Shown: positions 42,701 to 51,752, counted from the first letter of the stretch. The stretch: 64,000 nt of DNA from Pseudomonas cremoricolorata (GCF_000759535.1 NZ_CP009455.1:3844001-3908000), one strand, 5' to 3'. Notes: generated from the sequence alone by a model not told the origin. A program made the numbers and translations.

Positions 42701-42893
42701 GCCTGCACGAAATGTCCAGGCTAGCCATCAGCGTGGTGTCGTCAGCCACAAGCACTCCGGCGACAGCTGGGCAACCGATCTGCACCCCCCATTCGCCAAC
42801 GTCCGATTCATAGGCGTTCAAGGCGAAGTACGCACCGCCCGATCCGAATGCAAGGCAATGGCCGTCACTCCAACGACTCGACCCCCAACTCAT
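42681..42893 (-). CDS. Doubtful 70-residue ORF after pcaC
   Basis: Opens inside the pcaC 3' end and reads MSWGSSRWSDGHCLAFG, then YFALNAYESDVGEWGVQIG, and stops inside the permease terminator. The composition is protein-like, but the 29-base overlap and end inside a terminator argue against it. Confidence 0.2.
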   Translation of the reverse strand: MSWGSSRWSDGHCLAFGSGGAYFALNAYESDVGEWGVQIGCPAVAGVLVADDTTLMASLDISCRQKKARC

Positions 42894-43257
42894 CCCACAC
42901 GTCCTCGGCCAGATGAAACGTGGCGTTGGCCGCCGGAATGCCGCAATAGATCGCGCTCTGCATCAGCACTTCCTTGATTTCGTCGCGGGTCACGCCGTTG
43001 TTCTTCGCCGCGCGCAGGTGCAGTTTGAGTTCGCCTTCGCGGTTCATGCCGATGAGCATGGCGATGGTAATCAAACTGCGCGTGTGGCGTGGCAGGCCTG
43101 GGCGGGTCCAGATGTCGCCCCAGGCGTGACGGGTGATCATGTCCTGGAATTCCTGGTTGAACGGCGTCAGTTTCTGCAGGCTGCGCTCGACGTGGGCATC
43201 GCCCAGTACTGCGCGGCGAACCTGCATGCCTTGCTCGTAGCGTTGTTGTTCGTCCAT
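42865..43257 (-). CDS. pcaC: 4-carboxymuconolactone decarboxylase
   Basis: Encodes 130 residues. It removes CO2 from gamma-carboxymuconolactone to give beta-ketoadipate enol-lactone. Family marks are the start MDEQQRYEQGMQVRRAVLG, ITRHAWGDIWTRPGL and IKEVLMQSAIYCGIPAAN (CMD domain, with the conserved Cys and His region). Its ATG shares a base with the pcaB stop (TGATG). It is the last gene of pcaHGBC; the next enzyme, PcaD, is not fused to it and not present nearby. Confidence 0.93.
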   Translation of the reverse strand: MDEQQRYEQGMQVRRAVLGDAHVERSLQKLTPFNQEFQDMITRHAWGDIWTRPGLPRHTRSLITIAMLIGMNREGELKLHLRAAKNNGVTRDEIKEVLMQSAIYCGIPAANATFHLAEDVWDELGVESLE

Positions 43258-44630
43258 CAGTGATTCTCCTGGGCGCTGAAAGTGGAATGTTCGGCAATGG
43301 CCCGCCTGACCCAGTGGGTGGCCTGCCCCAGGTAGTGGGCAGGGTCTAGCAGGCGGTCAAGCTCATCGGCCGAGAGCTGGGCGCTGACCGCGCTGTTGGC
43401 ACCCAGCACGCTGCGCAGCTGCGCGTGTTCCTCGACTGCCTGGCGGCAGCACTGCTCGATCAGGTGGTGCGCGGCGTCGCGGCCAATCCGTTGCGCCAGG
43501 GCGATGCTGACCGCCTCGGCCAGCACCAGGCCCTGGGTGAGTTGCAGGTTGCGTTCGATTCGTGCGGGGTCGACCTGCATGCCGGTCACCACCGACAACG
43601 CCTGGTGCAAGGCCCCGGAGACCAGGCAGCACAGCTCGGGCAGGGTTTCCCACTCGGCATGCCACAGGCCTAGGCTGCGCTCATGTTCCTGGGGCATGGC
43701 GGCGAACAGGGTCGAGAGCAGGCCTGGAGCGCGGGTCGCGGCGCTGATCATCACCGCAGCGCCGACCGGGTTGCGCTTGTGCGGCATGGTCGACGAGCCG
43801 CCCTTGCCCGGAGCCGACGGCTCGAATACCTCGCCGACTTCGGTTTGCATCAGCAGGCTGATATCACGGCCGAACTTGCCCAGGCTGCCGGCAATCAGCC
43901 CCAGCACGCTGGCGAACTCCACCAGTCGGTCGCGCTGGGTGTGCCAGGGCTGTTCCGGCAGGTGCAGGTGTAGCTCGACAGCCAGCGCCTCGCTCACCGG
44001 CCAGGCATTCTCGCCCAGCGCTGCCAGGCTGCCGGAAGCGCCGCCCAATTGCAGGCACAGCAAGCGCGGCTTGAGTTCGCTCAAGCGCTGGCGATGGCGA
44101 GTCAGCGCGCCCAGCAGACCGGCAAGCTTCATACCCAGGGTCACCGGCGTGGCCTGCTGCAACCAGGTTCGTCCTGCCAGCGGCAACGCGGCGTAGCGCT
44201 CGGCTTGCATGGCCAGGGCATCGCCCAGCGCCGCCAGGTCGCGCTCGAGCAAGGCGATGGCGGCACGGGCTTGCAGCACCAGGCCGCTGTCCATGACGTC
44301 TTGGCTGGTGGCACCCAGATGCACGAAGCGCTCGGCCTCAACGCTCTGCGCTGCCACCTTCCTGCCCAGCGCCTTGACCAGCGGGATCGCCGAGTTACCG
44401 GCACGGGTGATGGCCTCGGCCAGCTCGGCGAAGTCGTAGTCTTCAGCGTGGCAGGCAGCAGCGATGGGCTCCAGCACGTCTGCAGGGATCAAGCCGACCT
44501 GCACCTGCGCGCGTGCCAGGGCCAGCTCGAAGTCCAGCATGCCCTGCACCCGGCCGCGGTCGCTGAACACCTCGCGCATGTCCTGATGGGTGAAATAGGC
44601 ATCGAACAGTTGGTTGCTTGGACGACTCAA
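43257..44630 (-). CDS. pcaB: 3-carboxy-cis,cis-muconate cycloisomerase
   Basis: Encodes 457 residues from a TTG at 44630 with GGAG seven bases before it; the residues after it (SRPSNQLFDAYFTH) match the family start. It belongs to the fumarase/aspartase superfamily; the signature near GKGGSSTMPHKRNPVGA holds the catalytic Ser loop. It turns beta-carboxymuconate into gamma-carboxymuconolactone. Length is typical. It lies 44 bases after pcaG in the same operon. Confidence 0.93.
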   Translation of the reverse strand: MSRPSNQLFDAYFTHQDMREVFSDRGRVQGMLDFELALARAQVQVGLIPADVLEPIAAACHAEDYDFAELAEAITRAGNSAIPLVKALGRKVAAQSVEAERFVHLGATSQDVMDSGLVLQARAAIALLERDLAALGDALAMQAERYAALPLAGRTWLQQATPVTLGMKLAGLLGALTRHRQRLSELKPRLLCLQLGGASGSLAALGENAWPVSEALAVELHLHLPEQPWHTQRDRLVEFASVLGLIAGSLGKFGRDISLLMQTEVGEVFEPSAPGKGGSSTMPHKRNPVGAAVMISAATRAPGLLSTLFAAMPQEHERSLGLWHAEWETLPELCCLVSGALHQALSVVTGMQVDPARIERNLQLTQGLVLAEAVSIALAQRIGRDAAHHLIEQCCRQAVEEHAQLRSVLGANSAVSAQLSADELDRLLDPAHYLGQATHWVRRAIAEHSTFSAQENH

Positions 44631-44674
44631 AGCGCTACTCCGTGATTGCCGTGGATGATTGCCTGGGCGCTGGC

Positions 44675-45280
44675 TCAGAAGTCGAAGAACACCGTCTCGC
44701 CCTGCCCCTGAATACGAATATCGAAGCGGTAGGCCAGCTTGCCGTCCACTTCGCAGCGCTTGGCGATCAGGGTTTCGCGGCGCTGCGGTTGTTCGATCAG
44801 GTTGAGCACCGGATCGCGGGCGTTGGCCTGGGCTTCGTCATCGAAGTACAGGCGCGTCTGCAGGTGGATATTGATGCCCCGGGCGAACAGCGACAGGTTG
44901 ATGTGCGGCGCCATCGGCACGCCAGCGGCGTTGTTGACCACGCCGGGCTTGACGGTTTTGACCGTCCACTCGCCGGCATCGAAGGTGGTCGCGGTGCGGC
45001 CGAAGCTGTTGAACGGTTTTTCCACATCGAAGGCGCGGTCGTACTGGCCTTCATGGTTGGCCTGCCAGAGCTCCAGGAACGAGTCGCGCACCAGATGGCC
45101 GTTGCCATCGTAGACGCTACCGATCAGCAGAATGTGTTCGCCCGGCGCGTCTGGCTTGGCCAGTTCACTCCAGATTTCCTGCGGGCGCGGCGGATTGCCT
45201 GCAGCCTCCAGGGCCAGGCCGATGTGTACGAACGGGCCGGCGGTTTGCGAAGGGGTTTCGGGCAGCAATTCAATAGCCAT
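44675..45280 (-). CDS. pcaG: Protocatechuate 3,4-dioxygenase alpha chain
   Basis: Encodes 201 residues (typical length). It starts MAIELLPETPSQTAGPFVHI, as usual for PcaG, and ends FDIRIQGQGETVFFDF. It forms the (alpha-beta)12 Fe(III) enzyme with PcaH; iron ligands are in PcaH. GAGG precedes the ATG, and only ten bases separate it from the pcaH stop. Confidence 0.95.
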   Translation of the reverse strand: MAIELLPETPSQTAGPFVHIGLALEAAGNPPRPQEIWSELAKPDAPGEHILLIGSVYDGNGHLVRDSFLELWQANHEGQYDRAFDVEKPFNSFGRTATTFDAGEWTVKTVKPGVVNNAAGVPMAPHINLSLFARGINIHLQTRLYFDDEAQANARDPVLNLIEQPQRRETLIAKRCEVDGKLAYRFDIRIQGQGETVFFDF

Positions 45281-45290
45281 GGCGCAATCC

Positions 45291-46010
45291 TCAGCAGTTT
45301 TCGAAGTGGGTCTTGCGCTGGCCGCGCAGCACGATGTCGAAGCGATAGGCCAGGCAATCCATGGGGTTGGCCGTGCTCATGTCGAGCCTGGCGATCAGGC
45401 TCTGCACCGCGTCGGGGTTGGCGATCGATTTGACGATCGGGCAACGCGGGATCAGCGGGTCGCCTTCGAAATACAGCTGGGTGATCAGCTTGGTGGCAAT
45501 CGATGGGCCGCTGATGGAGAAGTGGATATGCGCTGGCCGCCAATCGTTCGGGCCGTTGCGCCATGGATAAGGCCCTGGCTTGATGGTGCGGAACAGGTAG
45601 TTGCCGTCGGCATCGGTCAAGACGCGGCCGACCCCGCCGAAGTTGGGGTCCAGCGGCGCCAGGTAGCGGTCGTTCTTGTGCCGGTAACGGCCACCGGCGT
45701 TGGCTTGCCACATTTCCACCAGGGTATGCGGGATCGGCTTGCCGTACTGATCCATGACCCGCCCGGCAACGAGGATGCGTTCGCCGATCGGCAGGCTGCC
45801 GGTGTTGAAATTCAGCAGCAAGTCATCGTCGTGCTTGCCCATTTTCAGGTGCGAGAAATCCGGGCCAGTGGTTTCCGAGATCGACTGGGGAATGCTGACC
45901 AGCGCCTGCTGCGGCGAGCGGGCGATGGAGGTTTTGTAGTCCGGGGTCAGCGCTTTGGGGTGCCAGTTGCGATCACGGATGACGAAACGGCTGGTGTCCA
46001 GTTCGGACAT
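45291..46010 (-). CDS. pcaH: Protocatechuate 3,4-dioxygenase beta chain
   Basis: Encodes 239 residues. The four iron ligands of the family are present: Y109 (RYRHKND), Y148 (GPYPWRN), H161 and H163 (RPAHIHFS), equal to Tyr408, Tyr447, His460 and His462 of the P. putida enzyme. It performs intradiol cleavage of protocatechuate to beta-carboxymuconate. AAGGAG precedes the ATG. It is the first gene of pcaHGBC; a perfect PcaQ box lies 107-122 bases upstream. Confidence 0.96.
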   Translation of the reverse strand: MSELDTSRFVIRDRNWHPKALTPDYKTSIARSPQQALVSIPQSISETTGPDFSHLKMGKHDDDLLLNFNTGSLPIGERILVAGRVMDQYGKPIPHTLVEMWQANAGGRYRHKNDRYLAPLDPNFGGVGRVLTDADGNYLFRTIKPGPYPWRNGPNDWRPAHIHFSISGPSIATKLITQLYFEGDPLIPRCPIVKSIANPDAVQSLIARLDMSTANPMDCLAYRFDIVLRGQRKTHFENC

Positions 46011-46116
46011 GGCGGTCTCCTTTATTGGAGTTATAGGAGCCTGTAGAGCATCAGGCGATGCGCCGCAGTGTCCGCCAGTTACTCAGCGATGAAAATTGAA
46101 AAGGGGTGGCACATCA

Positions 46117-46132
46117 TTAACCAAGTGGTTAT
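46117..46132 (-). promoter_or_regulatory. PcaQ binding site
   Basis: The minus strand reads ATAACC-ACTT-GGTTAA, an exact match to the ATAACC-N4-GGTTAA PcaQ consensus known from Sinorhizobium. It overlaps the last codons of pcaQ and lies upstream of pcaH on the same strand. Confidence 0.85.
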
Positions 46133-47058
46133 GGATAGACCCCGTCACGGTACTCTGCACCCACTTCGCGAAACACCGCCTGGCAACGTTCGGCACTCAA
46201 CGACAGCGGCAACGTGGTGTTGCTGCAAATCCCCACCGAACCGCCCGCCTCGCGCAACTGGGGGGCCAGCTCGACCAGCTCGCCGCTGGCCAGTGCCATG
46301 CGTACCGCGTCGATGGGCGCCACCCAGAGCGCATCGCTGTCGTCGACATAGCGCCGGCCCAGACTCAGGGACAGCGTCTCCAGCCGTCGTTGTGGAAGAT
46401 GTAGGCCCTGCTCGATGAACAGGCTGTCGATGCGCTTGCGGATGGTCGTACCGGCAATGGGCAATACCAACGGGTAGCGGGCCAGCGCCGAGGGGTCGAA
46501 CGGTTCATCGAGCAACGGGTGAGCGGCGCGCACCACCAGGGTCAACGGCTCGTTGTACAGGTGCTCGAAGGTCAGCCCCTGGATATCCGGGCTGTCGGCC
46601 ATGCGCCCGACCACCAGGTCGAGCTCGCCGAGGCGCAGTTGCGAGAGCAGGTACGAACTGGGCCCGGTCACTACGCTCAGGATCAGCGCGGCATGCCGCT
46701 CGTGCAGGCGCCGCACCACCTCGGGAAGAAAGCCGCCTTCGGCGGTGGACAACACCCCCAGCCGGACGCTGCTGGTGCGCGCTTCGGCATCGTGCAGGCG
46801 CTCGACCCCCTCGCGCAGCGCCTGCACACAGGGCCCGGCGTAGCGCTGGAAGTCGCGCCCGGCGGCGGTCAGCTCAGCGCCGCCCTTGCTGCGCGCGAAC
46901 AGCTGGGTACCAAGCACGTCCTCCAGTTCCTTGAGGGTCTTGGATACCGCTGGCGGGCTGACCGCCAAGCGGTTCGCCGCCCGCGCCAGGCTGCCCAGCC
47001 GCGCCACCTCCAGAAAGCACTGCAAGTGACGAAACTTGATGCGGTTGTCGATACTCAT
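46129..47058 (-). CDS. pcaQ: LysR regulator PcaQ
   Basis: Encodes 309 residues. The start MSIDNRIKFRHLQCFLEVAR, recognition helix LAVSPPAVSKTLKELEDVLG and RRYVDDSDALWVAPIDAVR match PcaQ of the pca operon. PcaQ activates pca genes in response to protocatechuate or beta-carboxymuconate. It reads in the same direction as pcaH, 118 bases away, with a PcaQ box at its end. P. putida is known instead for the IclR-type PcaR, so this operon is controlled differently. Confidence 0.88.
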   Translation of the reverse strand: MSIDNRIKFRHLQCFLEVARLGSLARAANRLAVSPPAVSKTLKELEDVLGTQLFARSKGGAELTAAGRDFQRYAGPCVQALREGVERLHDAEARTSSVRLGVLSTAEGGFLPEVVRRLHERHAALILSVVTGPSSYLLSQLRLGELDLVVGRMADSPDIQGLTFEHLYNEPLTLVVRAAHPLLDEPFDPSALARYPLVLPIAGTTIRKRIDSLFIEQGLHLPQRRLETLSLSLGRRYVDDSDALWVAPIDAVRMALASGELVELAPQLREAGGSVGICSNTTLPLSLSAERCQAVFREVGAEYRDGVYP

Positions 47059-47358
47059 CGGGGCTCCTGGAACAAGTTGACCGGGCCGATCTTCAGCAGC
47101 CGTGTTCTCATCGTTCGATCATGAAGTGCCAACCCGTGCGACGGTCCTGGCACCCGTTCGGCGGCGGCCACGCTAGCACACCTGTCGGGCTTTGCGCATG
47201 CCGCGCAACGCAGGCGACGGCGCTGCACTGCCCATGGGGTCAGAATGGGCTGGCAGCAATGAAACTCTGCCCCCGGAAAACGACTCAATCGAGCAATGAC
47301 CCCGGCAGGCCGCGCCCTGCCGTCCAACCACGCTTTAATCACCGCAAGGTCTTCCAGG
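47059..47358. other. Divergent intergenic stretch
   Basis: About 300 bases between pcaQ and the DUF2254 gene. No supportable gene, repeat or clear promoter was recognised. Confidence 0.4.
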
Positions 47359-48645
47359 ATGATCGCTCGCTGGCGCTGGCTTCTGTCGCAAACCACCAAA
47401 CGCCTGTGGTTCCGCGCCACGCTGTTTTCTCTGGCCGGGGTGCTGACGGCGTTGCTGGCCATCGCCCTGCGCGACTTCGTGCCGCCTTCGCTGCCAGCCA
47501 AGGTCGGTGCCGATTCGGTGGACAAGATCCTCAGCATCATCGCCTCGAGCATGCTGGCGGTCACCACCTTCTCGCTGAGCACCATGGTGTCGGCCTACAG
47601 CGCGGCGAGTAACGGCGTGACGCCAAGGGCAACGCCCCTGGTGATGGAGGACTCGACCACGCAGAACGCGCTGGCGACCTTCATTGGCTCGTTCCTGTTC
47701 AGCCTGGTCGGCATCATCGCCTTGAGCACCGGTGCCTACGGCGCACAAGGCCGTGTGGTGCTGTTCGCAGTGACCATCGTCATGGTGATGCTGATCGTCT
47801 ACACCCTGCTGCGCTGGATCGACCACTTGTCCAAGCTCGGGCGCGTTGGCGAAACCATCGACCGGGTCGAGACCGCCGCCCTTGCCGCCCTGGAGCGACG
47901 TGGCAAATGGCCGTTTCTCGGTGCTGCGCCCTACCCCGCAGATCTGAAGCTTCCCGCCAGTGCCGCTACCCTGCTCAGCCGTGACACCGGCTATGTCCAG
48001 CACATCGATGTCAGTGCCCTGGGCGCGGTCACCGAACAGCATGGCCTGGCGATCTACCTGGAGGTGCTGCCCGGCAGCTTCCTGCACGAGGGCGCGCCGC
48101 TGGCGCGGGTCGTCTGGCACAACGACGGCGCGGGCGGCGCCGAGGCTCAGGTCGACGTTGAAACCAAACTGCTCGCGGCCATCACCATTGGCCTGCGCCG
48201 TACCTTCGACCAGGACCCGCGCTTTGGCTTGTCGGTACTGGCCGAGATCGCCTCCCGGGCGCTGTCGCCTGCCACCAACGACTCCGGCACGGTGATCGAT
48301 GTCATTGGCCGGGGGGTGCGCTGCTTTGCCCAGTGGTCGAAGCAGGCGCCCGAACCGCTCGATGAAGACGACCGCTGCCGGCAGGTGCATGTGCGTGCCA
48401 TCGCAGTCGAGGACCTGTTCGATGACTTCTTCACCCTCATCGCCCGCGATGGCGCCGGGTTGCTTGAGATCGACATCCGCTTCATGAAGGCCTTGCAGAG
48501 CCTGGCGCAGATCGACCCGGCGCTGTTCGGTGAGCAGTGCCGGCTGCACGCCAGACTGCTGCTCAAACGCGCCGACCTGGCGCTGCAACTGGAAGAAGAC
48601 AAGCAGCGGCTGCGGGCGGTGGCGGGCGATCTCCCGAGTGCTTAG
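47359..48645 (+). CDS. DUF2254 membrane protein
   Basis: Encodes 428 residues from MIARWRWLLSQTT, with an AAGG nine bases before it. Four helices occupy about the first 160 residues (AGVLTALLAIAL, SSMLAVTTFSLSTMVSAYSAA, IGSFLFSLVGIIALSTG, VTIVMVMLIVYTLL). A soluble C-terminal part follows, with FGLSVLAEIASRALSPATND, the family signature. DUF2254 proteins are conserved but without assigned function. The 3' end overlaps the convergent Bcr-type gene by four bases. Confidence 0.8.
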   Translation: MIARWRWLLSQTTKRLWFRATLFSLAGVLTALLAIALRDFVPPSLPAKVGADSVDKILSIIASSMLAVTTFSLSTMVSAYSAASNGVTPRATPLVMEDSTTQNALATFIGSFLFSLVGIIALSTGAYGAQGRVVLFAVTIVMVMLIVYTLLRWIDHLSKLGRVGETIDRVETAALAALERRGKWPFLGAAPYPADLKLPASAATLLSRDTGYVQHIDVSALGAVTEQHGLAIYLEVLPGSFLHEGAPLARVVWHNDGAGGAEAQVDVETKLLAAITIGLRRTFDQDPRFGLSVLAEIASRALSPATNDSGTVIDVIGRGVRCFAQWSKQAPEPLDEDDRCRQVHVRAIAVEDLFDDFFTLIARDGAGLLEIDIRFMKALQSLAQIDPALFGEQCRLHARLLLKRADLALQLEEDKQRLRAVAGDLPSA

Positions 48646-49835
48646 CGCGACGCGCCAGCCCACCAGCCGCGGCGCAGCCCCAGGTAGCACAGCGCCGAGC
48701 CTGCCCCTGCCGCAGCGATCACCCAGCACATGGGGCGTGGCGAGCCGTCGGCCAGTGCGGCGACCAGCACGCTGAACGCAGCGCCAAGGGCAAACTGGCT
48801 GGCCACTGCAAGTGCCGCTGCGGCGCCAGCGTTGGCTGGGAACAAACGCAATAGGCTGGCCACGCAGTTGGCACCCATCAGGCCGGTGACGCTTACATAG
48901 ATCACTATCAGCGCCACCACCACGGGCAAGCTCGGTGTTGCCAGGCTGCCGACGATCCCCAGGCCCAACGCTGCGACACTGACCAGCGCCGCCCCGGCAC
49001 CGAGCATGGCCAGTGGGCCATGTCGCCCGACCAGGCGCGCGTTGACCAAGGTCACCACGATCACCCCGAGGATGTTCAGCGCGAATAGCCAGGCATACCC
49101 CTGCGGCGACACCTGGAAGTAGTCGATGTAGACGTACGGTGAGGCGGTGATGAAGGCGAACATACCGCCGAACGACAGGCCCATGCAGAGGATGTAGGCC
49201 AGCGCCTCAGCACTGCGGGCAATCTGCCCGTACGCCAGCAGTGCGCTGACCAGCGAACCGGCTCGGCGCTCGAGCGGATGGGTCTCGGGGATGTAGCGCA
49301 CACTGGCCAGCAGGCATACCGCTGCGAAAACCAACAGCCCGACGAAGATGCTGCGCCAACTGGGCCACTGCATCAGAACGCTGCCGATCAGCGGTGCCAC
49401 CAGCGTTGCCAGCATCGTCACCAGGTGCATCAGCGACAGCGTGCGCGCCGCTTCGCCGAGCGAGAACAGGTCGCGCACGATGGTCCTGGCCAGCACCGCC
49501 GCGGCAGCACCGCCCAGTCCTTGCAGCAGACGCCAGACGATCAATGCCTCGACGCTTTGTGCCAGCAGACAACCGACCGTGGCCAACAGGTACAAGGCCA
49601 TGCCCCAGAGCAACACCGGACGCCTGCCAAAACGATCCGAGCACGGACCGTGCACCAGCATGCCGACGCACAAGCCGACGAGAAATATACCGATGGTCAA
49701 CTGCACACGGCTGGGGTCGGCGGCCAGGTCGCTGGCGATCATCGGCAGGCTTGGCAGGTAGGTGTCGATCGACAACGGCGCGAACGCCACCAACGCAGCG
49801 AGCAGAACGATAAGACGGTTGGGGTGGATCGACAT
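48642..49835 (-). CDS. Bcr/CflA family drug efflux MFS transporter
   Basis: Encodes 397 residues from MSIHPNRLIVLLAAL; GGAGC precedes it. There are 12 helices with the family signatures APLSIDTYLPSLPMI, GPCSDRFGRRPVLLWG and RLLQGLGGAAAAVLARTIVRD. Known members export sulfonamides, bicyclomycin or chloramphenicol. It is not part of the 4-HPA pathway, although it adjoins hpaA. Confidence 0.85.
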   Translation of the reverse strand: MSIHPNRLIVLLAALVAFAPLSIDTYLPSLPMIASDLAADPSRVQLTIGIFLVGLCVGMLVHGPCSDRFGRRPVLLWGMALYLLATVGCLLAQSVEALIVWRLLQGLGGAAAAVLARTIVRDLFSLGEAARTLSLMHLVTMLATLVAPLIGSVLMQWPSWRSIFVGLLVFAAVCLLASVRYIPETHPLERRAGSLVSALLAYGQIARSAEALAYILCMGLSFGGMFAFITASPYVYIDYFQVSPQGYAWLFALNILGVIVVTLVNARLVGRHGPLAMLGAGAALVSVAALGLGIVGSLATPSLPVVVALIVIYVSVTGLMGANCVASLLRLFPANAGAAAALAVASQFALGAAFSVLVAALADGSPRPMCWVIAAAGAGSALCYLGLRRGWWAGASR

Positions 49836-50006
49836 GGATGCTCCGGCCGGGCTATTTCGATAACTTATTAACATTCACCACGAATGACGCCAAGGGCCAC
49901 CCATGGAAAGTGCAAGCGCTTCCACGGAAAACCCATTCATGGCGGGCCGGTAAGCTGCGAGCATCGATGACAAACAACGATGACTCCACCTCGGTATCGC
50001 CCTATG

Positions 50007-50912
50007 TCACTGCCCTTGCGCCTGCCGCTGCCGATACTCACCTGGGGTGAGGCCTGCATAGCGGCTGAAGAACCGGCTGAAATATGCCGGATCCTTGAAG
50101 CCGAGCTGGTAGCAGATTTCGTTGACCGAGCTGGAGGAAAACAGCAGCAGGCGCCGGGCCTCCTGCATCAGCCGTTCCAGCACCAGGCGTTTGGATGGCA
50201 GGTCGGCGATACGCCGGCAGATGTCGTTCAGGCGAGCCTCGGTCACGCCCATCTGCGCCGCATACGCAGCCAGCGGCTGATGCGCCAGGTAATGCTCTTC
50301 AATCAACGCGTTGAAGCGGTTGAAGATTTTCAGGTCTTCATGCCGGGCCGCAGAGGCCTCGCGAGAATTGGGGCACAGGCGCAACAGGCTGATCACGATC
50401 AGCCGCGTGAGCGACTGCAACGCTGCTTCGCGTCCCGGACGCGAAGCGAGGAACTCCTCACTGAGCGCATCCAGACACCACTCCAGACGCCTCGCCTCGG
50501 CCTGCGCCGCCTCCGGCAGCTTGCTCAGCGCCACGCACGCCGGGCTGACCTGCAGACCGGCCGGCAGCAAGCTGGCATCTGCCTCGATCAATTGCCACAC
50601 CAGTTGCTGGCGCACGGTCAGCACATGGCCGTCGCTCTCGGCCTCGGTAACGAAGGCATGGGTCACCGTCGGCGGGGTGAGGAAAAACAGCGGGCCGGAT
50701 TCGATGAATTGCTGGTCATCGAGGTACACCCGCACCGTTCCAGACTTGACGTAATGCACCTGAAAGAAACGGTCGTGGCGGTGCGCCGGCATGTTGCGAC
50801 CGAAGAAGCCGGCAAGGTTGCCGAGCTTGTCATGGTGCACCTCGCTATCGCTGTAGCGCTGATCGTAGACCTGCCCAATGTTGATGTTGGGGATCGGATG
50901 GCGGTTGCTCAT
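50007..50912 (-). CDS. hpaA: AraC-family activator HpaA
   Basis: Encodes 301 residues from MSNRHPIPNINIGQVYDQRY. The N-terminal cupin (FFGRNMPAHRHDRFFQVHYV) binds the inducer; the C-terminal AraC helix-turn-helix pair ends SVNEICYQLGFKDPAYFSRF and FSRYAGLTPGEYRQ. The whole fits HpaA, which activates the 4-HPA hydroxylase genes on 4-HPA. It is divergent from hpaG1. An earlier ATG (50963) is less likely. Confidence 0.88.
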   Translation of the reverse strand: MSNRHPIPNINIGQVYDQRYSDSEVHHDKLGNLAGFFGRNMPAHRHDRFFQVHYVKSGTVRVYLDDQQFIESGPLFFLTPPTVTHAFVTEAESDGHVLTVRQQLVWQLIEADASLLPAGLQVSPACVALSKLPEAAQAEARRLEWCLDALSEEFLASRPGREAALQSLTRLIVISLLRLCPNSREASAARHEDLKIFNRFNALIEEHYLAHQPLAAYAAQMGVTEARLNDICRRIADLPSKRLVLERLMQEARRLLLFSSSSVNEICYQLGFKDPAYFSRFFSRYAGLTPGEYRQRQAQGQ

Positions 50913-50993
50913 GGCAGGGTATCCAGCGGTGGGTCGAGCACGATGTCGAGGCTCATGGTGCATCGGTCAGGCGAGTGCCACAAGCCGTGCGTG

Positions 50994-51022
50994 TTGACCA
51001 TTGTTAACATATTAACTATAAC
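50994..51022 (+). promoter_or_regulatory. Sigma-70 promoter of the hpaG operon
   Basis: TTGACC (50994-50999), a 17-base spacer, TATAAC (51017-51022). The calculated start would be near 51029, about 50 bases before the hpaG1 ATG. Confidence 0.75.
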
Positions 51023-51035
51023 ATTAACAAATTAA
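51004..51035 (+). promoter_or_regulatory. Two candidate HpaR operators
   Basis: TTAACATATTAA (51004-51015) fills the spacer between -35 and -10; TTAACAAATTAA (51024-51035) covers the likely transcription start. Both fit TTAA-N4-TTAA and are 20 bases apart, two helical turns. The same pattern (TTAATACATTAA) stands in front of hpaR at 62034. HpaR is known to repress the meta-cleavage operon, so these are the expected targets. Confidence 0.65.
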
Positions 51036-51080
51036 CGAAATGAGGGTGCGGACCCCGCCCTTCACTGCCAGGAGAGAAGC

Positions 51081-51752
51081 ATGAGCCATGCCTTGCATGA
51101 CGCTGCCAACGGCACCTTGTTCGGCGTCGCGCTGAACTACAACGGCCTGCTGCAGCAGCGTCTGGCCGAGTTCGAGCAGCCGCCGTACAAACAGGCGCCG
51201 ATCAAGCCGGTGCTGTTCATCAAGACCCCTAATACCCGCAACGTCCACGGTGGCGAGGTGATTCACCCCGCCGGCGAGCGTCTGCAACCCGGCCCGGCAC
51301 TGGGCGTGGTGATCGGCAAGGATGCCACCCGCGTCAGCGTCGCCGAGGCGATGCAGCATGTGGCCGGCTACACCATCGTCAATGAATACAGCCTGCCCGA
51401 AGACAGCTATTACCGCCCTGCGGTCAAGGCCAAGTGCCGCGACGGCTTCTGCGCCATCGGTCCAGACCTGGTGGCGGCTTCGGCAATCGATGATCCCCAC
51501 ACCCTCACCCTCAAGCTCTACGTCAATGGCGCCGTGGTGCAGGAAAACAGCACCGCCAACCTGCATCGCAGCATCGCGCAACTGATCGCCGAACTCAGTG
51601 AGTTCATGACCCTGCATGCCGGCGACGTACTGATTACCGGTACCCCGGAAGGCCGTGTCGATGTCCACCCGGGGGATCACGTGGAAGTCGAGATCACCGG
51701 CCTGGGTCGCCTGGCCAATACCATCGTCGCCGGGCCGGAGGAGCAGGCATGA
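51081..51752 (+). CDS. hpaG1: 4-HPA degradation isomerase/decarboxylase, N-terminal half-protein
   Basis: Encodes 223 residues of the fumarylacetoacetate hydrolase fold. GEVIHPAGERLQPGPALGVV, EYSLPEDSYYRPAVKAKCRDG and ITGTPEGRVDVHPGD match the first half of E. coli HpaG. With HpaG2 it decarboxylates and isomerises OPET to 2-hydroxyhepta-2,4-dienedioate (HHDD). AGGAGAG precedes the ATG. The stop overlaps the hpaG2 ATG (ATGA). Confidence 0.93.
   Translation: MSHALHDAANGTLFGVALNYNGLLQQRLAEFEQPPYKQAPIKPVLFIKTPNTRNVHGGEVIHPAGERLQPGPALGVVIGKDATRVSVAEAMQHVAGYTIVNEYSLPEDSYYRPAVKAKCRDGFCAIGPDLVAASAIDDPHTLTLKLYVNGAVVQENSTANLHRSIAQLIAELSEFMTLHAGDVLITGTPEGRVDVHPGDHVEVEITGLGRLANTIVAGPEEQA

Noticed and set aside
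42681..42893. Small gene after pcaC
   Set aside because: It overlaps pcaC by 29 bases and ends inside a terminator; kept only as a low-confidence entry.
9372..44707. FtsK-orienting motifs (GGGCAGGG) as proof of the terminus
   Set aside because: Motifs in the expected direction exist (9372 on plus; 25466 and 44700 on minus), but others near 43344 and 43638 point the wrong way, so by eye the bias is inconclusive.
49860..49885. Fourth HpaR-like site before the Bcr/CflA gene
   Set aside because: Only a single TTATTAAC half-site; it does not fit TTAA-N4-TTAA.
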